A stretch of 64,000 nucleotides of DNA, from NCBI RefSeq assembly GCF_001649575.2, contig NC_051431.1, positions 17,621,841 to 17,685,840 on the forward strand, written 5' to 3'. A program made the translations under genes and the position numbers. The notes beneath the pieces were generated by a model. The model was not told where the DNA came from. It saw only the letters and a program-made list of their open reading frames with translations, and did no database searches. How positions within the stretch are numbered: position 1 is the first letter of the stretch; every line of letters begins with the position of its first letter. Positions 38,101 through 50,100 of the stretch are shown piece after piece. The stretch comes from Kryptolebias marmoratus (Eukaryota > Chordata > Actinopteri > Cyprinodontiformes > Rivulidae).

Positions 38101-41100
38101 TGCTCAGTGAGTAGATCGCTATTGTTATTATTGTGAGTGGGAGGCAACAAAGAGATAAATCCTCTTGGTATTCATATAAAGGCTAAAGGTCACACATGCA
38201 CTCCATGACGGGCACAGAAGATGAAAAAAATACAGTTTTGTTAAAATGAGACTCAGAAACTCTGTTCTCACTGTTAGCTGTTATTGACTTTACTTCTTTT
38301 GTTCTAAATTAGCCTATTTCCAAGCATCAGCTGTCACCATATTGGCCTCAATAGTTTGGAAAACATTATGTTAGATAGAATATGACCAGATAGCAGGTGA
38401 GGGGGAGAAATTGGCCCGCAATAAAATTTTTACTCGTTGGATCTAACTTTATAGCAGTTTATGTTGCTTTTTTGCCACCAAAGGCAAAGTCGGAGCAATA
38501 ATGTTATTGCTCGTATGTGTGTGTGTGTGTGTGTGCGTGTGGGTATGAGCCATTCAAAACACATACTCCAAGCTCTAGCAGATCATGCAATAAATTGTAA
38601 TACCTCATGAAAAGGCACATAATGTTGTTTACACGATTTGACCAAAATAGCTATAACTCTGTCACAGTTTACCAAAGAAGATCTTAGTCTAAAAAAATAA
38701 AAATAAAAAAATAAAAGGTAGCAGGCAAGATGTATTCCTTTTACGAATGCTAGGCCTTTAATTTATTTGTGTCTACGACTTTTTTTAGCATGTTTTTGAG
38801 AATAAATAAAATTGATCCATTTATTATTCCAGCTAGAAAATAGGCAACATGGCATGGTTTCCAAAGAAGTGGTAAAAAAACAAACATTTTAGTCATAAAA
38901 CTGGTTAGCTCACTGCAATGTCAGTAACACAGAAATGATGAGTTTGATCCTTGGGTTGGTGCTGTTTTGATATTCTTGCTAATTTTCTCTAAGTGTAGAC
39001 ATCTATTTGGAATCTAAACCTATGATTAGACATCTTCTAAACCTAAATTTAGCCACACTTTAGCCTAGATGTCTTTGGACATTTTAGGTGTCATTTGATG
39101 ATGGACTGAGCTGTCACCAGATCCATCTTCTCTCTGAGTCACAGTCGTTGATGAGTTCTTTGGTGGCTGATAAGTCCAATTTGGGACTGACATATTTGTT
39201 GACATTCTAGACAAACAAAGTCATCTTTCAGGGGCAACATGATGTGCAGATCAACATTGTTGACGGAGACCTATGCACTGGCATTTTAAATTTCTCTCTC
39301 CCGCGAAGCACAAAGTGCACCACAAAAGGCGACAGAGAGCACTAGTTTCCATGTTTATGTTAGGAGACCACAGTTTTGAGACTGTATTTAAACATGTCTT
39401 TGCAACTCTTATACTATCCACCTTGTCGTTGACAGCCTTCTGCTAGTTCACTGTAGAACATAACCTTTGGGATTTTGGAGTCATTTATCTTTATCACGTA
39501 CCATACCTTTTATAAGGTAGGCTTCCATGCCATCAACCCTGCAACACTCCAGAACTACAAAGTTGGGTATCATGTCCATTCATGAGATGCCACAGAGACC
39601 CTTTAGATGGAACTGGTCCTGTTGTTTTATGTGACAACGGTAGTGTGTCCAGCTTTCACTGCCATAGAAAGTGTTGGGAGCACCACTCCCTCGTACACAA
39701 CAATCTTTGTGCCCAGGCATATCTTTGTCATTTAGATGTCTTTTAAATAAACAAACAAAATGCTCAGTGCTTTTGAAGATGGGTTGTGTTAAAGGTAATG
39801 AGTGATTATTATTCGACCTGCTGTAATTTCTTGTTTCATTGTTTACTTATTCATTTGTATTTGTTTTATTTGCACCATTACACCAAAATAATTTCCGAGC
39901 CTGCTAACTTGTTTACTGGCAATGACAATAAAGTGATTCTGATTCTGATTCTGTAGGTGGCTTCTTGAATGACTTCAGTTTGAAGAAATAAAATGTAATT
40001 CTGAGCAGATTGACAAGCTAATGGCTAGTCTGAGAGGAGACCAGACCAATACAATTTAGTGTCATTTTAAAAGATCTTCAGTCTTAAAGATTTTATAGTG
40101 GTTCGTGTGAATACAAATTTATAAACCTTCACATTCCCATTAGTTTCTCATTACGCAGTTATTCCAGCAGAAATATTATGATATTTGTGACCCCAGACTG
40201 CACTGGAAGTGCTACAGCTAGTTGTTGCTGCTATTTGCACTGTCAAATTACCATTTTACCTTTGTGTGTGGTGATGGGCTAAATTACCTTTAGCTGTCCA
40301 GCCAGAATTATACTTTACTTCTCCAAACTGAGATTGTTTAATATCTACAACAGATAAGATATCAGTTGTTAATAAGCTTTCTGCAGAACCTCTCTTTGTG
40401 ATGTGTTAGGAATTTGAATTTGTACATCATTTTGCAGGTTTAACTACGAAAAAATGACAAAAGATAGCAGTAGGTAGAGAGAATACAGACATGTTAAAGG
40501 CATGAGGTTAAAGAGACAAGATTTCTCCTCTGTGTGTTTTGCATTTGAATCAGCCTCACCTCTGTCAGCCACAGCATGCCCCGGTTTGATCGGTATAGAC
40601 AACCAGTCGGTGAGAAATGTTAGAAATGTTTGTGCTCCTGGCTGAAACACAAATATCTCGTTTCCTGAAAGCCTGTCACAGTACCTCGTACACATGTGGC
40701 TGCTGCAATCTGAGCCACATTCATTCACACCCTCCCCATGCGTTGCTGGGTCTTTTTCATGTGGCCACACAGGACTGACTTGCCTTTCTCGTCTTGCTTT
40801 GTGCTGCTAATTCGAACAGCTGCCATTAGAGAGTCCCCAGCTCCCAGCATTGACACCCCACCTGAGGAGGACTCCATCACAGACCGTTAAACCTGCAGGC
40901 TCCTGCAAAGGTGTGAAAAGCAGGGGTGGAGGGAGAGACAGGCACAATGTAGGAGTAGAAACATGGGTAGCAGCACATATACTTTGGTTACTCTGACACC
41001 TGCTGTAGGTTTGAGTAATCAAAGGAAGGTATTGTTTTGCCAGGTTCATTTGACTCAAAGAAAAGTAATTTTAAAAGGTGGTGCATTGGTTTTTACTTCA

Positions 41101-44100
41101 AAATACTTCACATCTTGACATAATTTGGCTTCACTTCATTGTAAAATCCTTCTTGTCATATTTGAACTCTTAAGATCTTTCTTTTTATGTTTCCGTCTCT
41201 CAGATCTGTTTTGTCAGCCTGGACCCTCAAAAAACAGACTGCCATGATGATAAAAACATCAAGGTGAGCTAATTCTTTGTCCACAGTCATTTTTTTCTCT
41301 TCTTTTCTTGTTCCCCCTTCCCTTCCTGCCCACTTTTTTCATCTCCTAGGAACTCTTTTTGTTGTATTTCACATACACATCTCACCCCCATTGCCATGGA
41401 TTCGAGATCATTACCCAGAACTAGAGGGCAGATTTGTTAGATGATATGCAGATGTTTGCCTTTTTTTGTCATCATGTACCACTGTCCCTGTGCTTGGCAT
41501 GTTTCTTGCAGAAATTGGCATCAGTGTCTCCTGACCTGCCAAAGCTTGTCGAATTACTGACCGTCCACCAGCCGAAAGAAAATGAGATCCTGCTGCTCGG
41601 CGGCCTGGAAGCCTCAGAAACCTGCCAAACACACCCACACTCCCCGCCGCAGGTGAGTGTGCAGTGGTCTACAAAGCTTTGCTAGGATTTTCATCCTTTA
41701 AAATAACTGGCCTGGACTGTAAAAGCAGAAAGTGGAAGCTGTTCCAACTACAGCAATTTACTGTAGTGTGGTTACTTTTAAAGCTTTTGTGCTATGAATT
41801 CCACATGTCCCTTCAGTAAAGTCATCTCTTCTTCTGTTGTTTAAAAAAAAAACATCCTGGCTGATTCTGGATGATGATGAGACTTTCATTGATCTCTGCC
41901 TCTATTATGTTTGGTCCAAATATAGACGTATCCTGCTTCACTGAGAACTGGAACAAAATTTGTTAGGCAAACGGAATGCAAAATGTATTTACCTCCAATT
42001 ACAAAGAAATTGATGTCTCGCTGAAAACATTTTAGCATAATCTGTTAGCACTCAGAGTATGTTATGTGGATACCTCTCAGCTAGTACAACACAAAGGTTT
42101 AGCTCAATATCTGTAAAACTGAGTTGTAGTTAAGTTGCTATGGTTGATTAGCTGTGGCAGCCATCTTGAATCAGGTTGACTGCAAAAGGTAATTAGTTGT
42201 AGATATACATCCAATGTTCACTTTCCGATAGTTTCAGTAAAACCCATTCACGGGTTCATGAGATATGTTGATAACAGACAAACACATTCAGACAATAATT
42301 CTTATAATGATGTAATAATAATTACATCATAGTAAGAAAAGAGCAGCTACACGCAAACTTCTCGAGGGGCATCCTCAGACAGTCAAAATAGCACGGGCTG
42401 GATCAAGAGCATCAAAAAAAGTAGAAAAACAGACACAATAGAAACATATTCTGTGTGGTTTAATTAGATTACCTGTGTTCTCATGAATGCTTAGCCTGCC
42501 CTTTAGTTTTATCTGTGCAGAATGTGTGAGTGTGTGTGTTTCTGAAGGGGGTTTTGTGTATCTCTGCATGATAAATATGTGTGTGTATGCCATTCAGGGC
42601 GGGCAGCAAACAGGCGTGTGCCTGCTTCAGCGTTCAGGAAAGAGGCGATCCTCACCACCCGCCAGCGTCATCTTTGAGATCAACAAGTTCCTGATTGGTC
42701 TGCAGTGGGGAAAAGAGCGACAGTTTCAGCAGGGCCGAGCAGCCGGACATAGGGTGGATGATGACACCAACCGCTCCATCTCTTCCATAGAGGAAGACTT
42801 CCTGACGGCCTCAGAGCACCTCGAAGAAGAGAGTGAAGATGACGGCTTAAGAAATGGTACGCTTTAATTTTTCCTCAAGGAACATTTTGTTTGCATTTGT
42901 TCATTGGAGTAACTCAAAATGCAAACCAAATTTGTTTTTGAGGGCATATAAAACAGAAAAGCATCAGCATGTAGAAAAAAAGCTAGTATTGCTGGAGCAG
43001 TCATAAGAAAGAAGCATGATAAACATTAAATGATTTAATTACTGACTGATGATGTATTTAGTTATCATGATTGTGTTACTGCTGTAATGAATATATGATG
43101 ATAAATCCAGCTCCAGCACTCATTAAAAGGTAAAAAATGTTTTTACCTTTTTCTTGGCATGGTATTTTAGAAACTGATTGATGTGCTTTTTGATCAGCAT
43201 GACGTTTTCGAGTTTCTGTCCTTTCATGTTTCTCTTTTCCTCTTCACAGATCCAGAAAGTGGTGATGCAGAAGAGAGCCTGGTCGAAGCTGGGCAGAAAC
43301 ACTGTGTCAGACTTACATCTCACAGGGGACAGTTGGCCCATCATCAGAGCCAAGAGGAGACTGACATAAAAAGAGAAGGCCTTCCAAGTTTGAGTCTCAA
43401 TACCAAGGAATCAGCTGGTTACTATGCCACCAATCTAACTGAGTCGGTATTACAAGATGCCTTCATACGACTTTCTCAAGATGAAACTTCCTTTGTGTCT
43501 GAGGCAGCTATCAGTGTGTCCCACTCTCATTGTCCTTCCAGGGTCAAAGGGTCTTCGCAGCAGCGCACCTGCTCTTTCGAACTACCCAAAATTGTCATAG
43601 TTCAGAGCCCAGATAGTTCAGATGGGGCTGCAGAATGGCCAGAGACACAAGTGTCTCATGTGGATGATCACAATATCTCTGCCAGTGAAATGCCAGAGAA
43701 TGAGACCCAGGCTCAGACACCTCACCACAATGGAGGACACAGACATGTAGAGATGGCTTTGGCCTGCGCTGCCAGTATTATTGGCACCATTACGACCCCA
43801 CAACTGACTGAAAAACTCACCCATGATTCTGTTTCAGTAGAGGACTCAGAGGAGAAGCAGGAAGAGACAAAGAAACAAAGTGACTACTCTGTCTCCTCAG
43901 CTATGTGTGGCATGGCTCAAGTTGCTGGAGCGGTAGCAGCTGTGGAGCTAGCAGAGGAGTCAGCAGAAGGTGACAATTCTGAAACAGATACCACTGAGGT
44001 CTACACAGCATCCCATGGTCTTATGTCTGCTGCCAAGGCTTCAGCAGCCTTCCCGCTCCACTGCAGTGTGGCAGAGGGTACAAGCGTGGAATCATTTCGA

Positions 44101-47100
44101 GCTAACATAGCTGAGGTCCTGCACAGAGAGGCGGCCGAGGTGCTGACCCAACCACAAGGCTACAAGAGTGTTGCACATTTGCTGGAGACCACACATAACA
44201 AAATAGTGGATGGTATTACTTGCCCAAAAACATGTTGCATGGATGAAAGTGAGGTGGATGATCTAATAAATGAAGTGGCAGACAGCTTATTCAAGCATGC
44301 TTTGGAAAAGGCAAAAAAGAAAAAAGAACTAGAAGGTGCTGGAAAAGACGCTCCAAGCCTTCAGGTTTTTCTGCAGGATAGTGTAAACAATTTGCTGTTT
44401 GACATCCTTTGCCTGACACAGAAAAAAATCAGTTGTATCTCCACATGTGACAAAGGGTCAGATGAAACACAGGAGGGTGATACTTGTGTTAACAAGTCTG
44501 CCTCTGCAAAAGGAAGCAAAGATCCATTGGGTCAGGTGATGTGCTTGGTCAGCAATAGTCATCCCACTAATACTGAGAACCTGAGTGGCATGTTGCCCTC
44601 CACAGATAAGTTTTCCATGCTTCCTGGACTGAAGCAGAAACACATCCTTGAGGAAGGAGATTTTAGAGCATCTTCCTCTACAGCACACTTCAAAGAACAA
44701 CAGCAGACATGCAGACAAAGTCAGTCTAAAACAAAAGACCTTGCCGATCAGCAGCAAACTAGTGTTTCCAACAGAGAACCTTTAAGTGAAATTGCAGTTC
44801 ACACCGCAGAAAGAAGAGGACGACTAGTGACAGGCAGTGACAGCAGACAGACCTCTCTCACACCTCAGGCCTCCCTCAACTCCTGCAGTTCTCTGCTCTC
44901 ATTAAAAGTGGACTCTGATTCTAGGACACCTATCACTTGTTATGCTGATGATTTAGCTGCTACAGTAGTGTCTATGGCCACAGAACTGGCAGCCATCTGT
45001 CTTGAAAACTCCACTGGGAAACAGCCCTGGTTTTGTGCTCTAAATGGGAACTCTCCAGAAGGTCCAGAGGCCTACTTGATGCCAACTTGTCGCACCGTTC
45101 TGAGAAGGAAAGAAGGTCAAAACATCAATTCAGCTTCAAGGAAACACCGAGCACCACGTCTCAGCGAGATTAAAAAGAAAACAGAGGAGCAACCAGAACT
45201 AATGGAGCGGCTGGTTAACCGGGTAGTGGATGAGTCTGTTAATCTAGATGAACCACAGGACCCATTTGCCCTTTTTGCCTCAGAAGTCACAGCCAGGATC
45301 CTGAACTGTCCTGAACTCAATGTGGTAGATACCTCCAAGACAAGCCAGCAGCGCAGCAGGCTGCAGTGTGAGAAGTGGAGCCGTGGAAAGGCATCTAGTT
45401 ATGAGAGCATTCCTGAAGAAGATGCAGATCCCTCAGGCACGTCCAACACCTTAGGCCCCGGCAGTCGGTTAGGTCAGAACTTGAGCCGTGGTAGCTCAAT
45501 CTCTAAGCAGTCCAGCTGCGAAAGCATCACAGATGAATTCTCCCGGTTCATGGTGAACCAGATGGAGACCGAGGGCAGAGGCTTTGACCTTCTCCTGGAC
45601 TATTACGCAGGAAAGAATGCTAGCAGCATCCTGGCTGCAGCTGTGCAACAGGCTGCAACGAAGAAAAATGGTCACCTTAACGTAAGGACCTCATCCTGCC
45701 TTTCTAAGCAGTCCAGCACAGAAAGCATCACAGAGGAGTTCTACCGGTTTATGCTCCGAGATATGGATAAGGAGAACAAAGAATATGGCATTGCCAAGAC
45801 TAAAGAATGGAGCAATAGTCTCTTCCCTCCTTCTCCTAGAACACCATTCTGTATACGACAGTCATCTGTCCCAGACCGGCGCTCCTCAGACTCACGACTG
45901 ACTGTCAACTCACCTATAAAAGCCAACTCTTTTGATGGGTTTGCCCGTAATGTGTATGGAGACACTCTGAACATCTACCCCACCAGCTCAGTATCAGCTG
46001 CAGGACTGTGTAAGTCTGACTCCTGCCTCTATCAAAGGGGTAAGACTGACCAGATAACCGATATGCTAATCCACGAGACCTGGTCAAGTTCCATCGAGTC
46101 TTTAATGAGAAAAAACAAGATCATTGCTGATACAGAGGACAGTATTGAGTCAGAGGCTTCAGGAGACTCCCAGCCACATGTGCAGCAATTTGCTAATCGG
46201 CTGGCAGCTGACATTGTAGATATTGGCAAGTCTGCACTTGGAGGACAACAAGATGTAACTGGCACAATTGCTGGGTCCCGGCCATATATGCCTGTCGGTG
46301 AAAGAAGAAGGGGGTTCAAACAGTCTCATCTAAGTTGTAGTCGAAGTAAATCCAGCCAGGAGCAAGCTGGTTCTGGAGTAGGGTCCGGGGCTGGTGACAC
46401 CAATATTCCCTGCACAAGGGGGCCCAGAGATGTGCCACTGATCCACATTGAGGGAGACCAAAAGGTCGAAAAGACTCTTTCATTTCCTGAAAGAACTGAA
46501 GGAGGACCTAAGGATACATCTGTAGACACTAAACGTATGGAGAGAGCTAATGCAAATAGCAGGTACTACATTGCTCACAGCTCTGCATAAGAGTCAGAAC
46601 TATCTTTAAAGAAAAAAGGTTTTTACAGTCCAGCGGCAGAATCGTCAAACTCTTGACAATAAAGTGGAGAATAAGCTGTCAAATAAGAGTGAACAAAATA
46701 CTTAAAGTATAATATAGTTACTCTTTAAAAATAAACAACAAAGTTGTACAGAAAAAAAAATTAAAAACAAGATCTAGAGCACCCTAAAGCTATTGTTACC
46801 CTTTGATCAAAGCACAAAAAAGATCTATCAACTGAGAAAAAGGATCTTTTTTAGCAGTGTGTGAGGTTTGACAAACCTTTGACTAGGCTGTGACTCATGC
46901 CAAATGGGTGATGTACCATGTGCAAGGAGCTTTAATGTTTTCATCTGTGATCCAGTTGAGCTTCCCTTAATCAGTACAAGCTCCACTCACCCATGACAAC
47001 CACAAAAAAAAAGCAACAAACAAAAAAATAAACATTATTTACACAAAGGTATTTATAATACATGGAGCTAAGAAGGATAAGTGTATTTTCAGTCTTGTGT

Positions 47101-50100
47101 TTAAATCAAACTTGACTGACATTTTAACAAAACAAAAACTAAACAAGTGGGCAGTATTTACTTTAATTTTAACAGCAAATTCTCTTGAGCAATTTTCCAC
47201 AAAGGCAAAAGGCTCGTTTTGAGGCAATTAGAGTAAAACAAAGACTGGGATGATAGTATGCAATCAGTTGAAACTGCCAAAAATGTTTAAGTGGTGTTGT
47301 TAATGTGCAAACCCAGTTTATATATTGATTGTAAATGTACAACTGAACCCCAAATTGTTCCTACCAAAAAAGTAATTTACAACTTTCTAGTTGTAGGATG
47401 TGATTCGAAGTCTTAAAGCCACTGTGTTAGAGATGATTATGACAAGCTACGTATAATGAGTTGGAATTAATTTTAGTTTTAAAGTTATTAATGCTATTAT
47501 TCTGTTATATGTACATCACAGCAATGATCAAGAACAGACAAAAAAAAATTGGTGTTAGGATGGATCAAATCAAATTTTGATAAGGTCCACATAAACCCTT
47601 AGGCCAGCGTTTGTTTAGAAAAAATTTTGTGTGTCCTCTAAAAGAACAACTGAAAACCAGGAGGAGACATACAAAAGGCTTGTTAGAAAGGGTCATTTTG
47701 TACATAGAAAAAAAATATTAAATTAATACAATTTTTACAAATGTCCCATTATTTTCACTTATCCTTTGACTCCAGAGGAAACTTATAGGTTGAAAAAAAA
47801 GGCATTTAAAAAACTAATTTATCTCCAGTACAGTACAGTAAGCATAGAGTAATATCCAGGTGTAATCTCATGTATTTTAATAAAGACTACATCCTCAAAA
47901 TAAGCCATGTTAAACTGTAAATGAAAGGAGAGGCTGTCAGTCTCACAGGCCTCCTGAGAGTCACAGGACATGCTTCTTTCCGCTTCACAAAACATGTAAT
48001 CCTTGAAACAAGTGGAGTGCAACTGTTTGTCCCCTGCGTGTGGAGCCCAATCATTCGCCTGTTCAATTAAACCTGATTTCCCTCTTGAATTGTTGAGGAT
48101 GGCAGCCCTCAAACATCTAATTATGACTTAATTTAATAAGTTTTCAGAATAATAAAAAAAATCCCATTTGTTCCCATGTGAAATACAGTTTGCTGATGCA
48201 TGGAAGATAATAAAATGAATTAGCTTTCTGTTTACATGGTGCTCAGTTATTTCAATTTCCACAGGCTTTTGATTTTGAAAATGTTAATGTGTATCATATT
48301 AAATAGCATAAATGGTCTCAATGCTGATTTCAATAATACAAAATTAGCTTAAACAAAATGAATGCTTAAACAATGAGTGTAGAGATAAAAACAAACAAAA
48401 AAATTGTGGTTAGCAGACATTGTGCACAACCAGTTGCTGGTCACTCCCACCATCTTGCGGTTTGCTCTCCCCCCCAGCAGTGAGAGGGACAGGCCAGCTG
48501 TGGTGGTGGCTGCAGTAGTGAAGAGGGACAAGCGTTCAATGAGTGCTAGCAGTGAAGAGAGCATGGGGAGCTGGTCTCATGTAACCCCTGAAGATGACCC
48601 CCACGAGGAGACCAGTAGTTTTATCCAGCTGAGTGAGGGGTCAGTAACCATCGCTCCTCGATGCTGCTCCAAATGCCGCTGCTCCCACCCTCACCCCACG
48701 CTCATTGGCCCATTGCTACTGACAGTTGTGTTCTCCTGTGCCGAATCCAGTTGACTTCCTCCCTCCTCACCGGCTAAAGCAGTGCTTAGTGAAAAAGTCA
48801 TACGAGGGCTTGACTCTGCCTGCTCTCTAGACTACTTCTTGTATTAGGTTGCAGTTGTACACAGCTGTGATGATTAATGCTAAATGTTCAGTGTGGAACA
48901 GTCACTGTAGCATTCTCTTATTCATCAGATTAGCATTTAAAGATGTTTCAAGTTGAAAGTAGAGGTCCTGCTTTGCCTTTATAACAAGTACTGTGCCTCG
49001 ATAGTGGCCCAAATATTAGCTGTATGCTTATATGTATTTACTGCTACAGCTGTTGTTGACATATGGCCTTGTCCACACGGAAACAATTTTTTCCAAAATA
49101 ATATATTTTATATGTCATATCAAAAAATTTCTTGTAAATGCAGCGCTGTTTCCAGAAATGTCTTCATCCACACGGAATCACAAAAAATAACGCAAAACGT
49201 TGCATGCCAGGCCTCTTTGTGAGAATGTACTGTCGGTCCAAAAATACACACACACAAAAAAAAAAAACAGGAAACAAGGTGTGGAGCATGTGCATAAAGC
49301 TCAAACGCTGAGTGTGAAATGTAAACACAAGAAGAAGAAGAAGAGGATTCCCTTGGGCCATAGGTTAAACTAGAGATGGGGCTATGACATTGTTTTTAAA
49401 AAGTTGCATTTTAGCTGTCTAAATAAACGCAAGGGTGGCGTTTTGAGAATTTTTCACTCTGGAACTTGTTATCATTTGGGGGCTCCTAAAATGCTGTTTC
49501 CATGTGGACAAAAGCCTGAAACGATTAAAAAAACAATTTGCATATTCCAGTGTGAACAGCCTTATAGTTTATCAGAAAAGGAATAAAATTGATAGTTTCT
49601 TGTGTTCAGTGTAGCAGTGATATTAGGTTGATATCAGCACTCATAACAACTGTTGTTCCTTGCAAGCTCTCCATATATCTGCTTACTATAAAGCCTGTAT
49701 CTCACTTGGCTGCAAACTGTTGGTGACAAATTGCGAGTAGCATCCAAAAGGGAGTTTCCAAAACGTCTCGAAGCGTCTCATTGTCTCAGTGTCTCATTTT
49801 CCTTACATGAGTCCAAGGGCCTCTGTATCATGTCACTGGAATTTTGAACATGTTCAAGAAATACAATACAAATTTGGGAGGGTTTGGCAACTTATGACAC
49901 CAAAATGTGACTGATTGGAGCCAAAAAAGAGAATAAATTGCAATCAAATTGAGACACTTTGATTGATAAATTGATTAAAAAAAAAAATTAAAATTTTGTA
50001 GGAATGTTGCATGAATGTTACAGTTTATGTGCTGTTATGTACGTACACAAACATGTCGTAACTACCAATTCATTGGGTATTCCAAGTCAAAATTTTTGTA

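Noticed and set aside
43183..43249. Upstream extension of the big open frame before 43250
   Set aside because: The reading frame continues upstream, but a clear acceptor (TCCTCTTCACAG) ends at 43249 and exon 6 joins there in phase, as in mammals.
44458..44757. Minus-strand open frames inside sphkap exon 7 (also 45117, 45741, 46032, 46326)
   Set aside because: Shadows of the coding strand; none has a recognisable domain.
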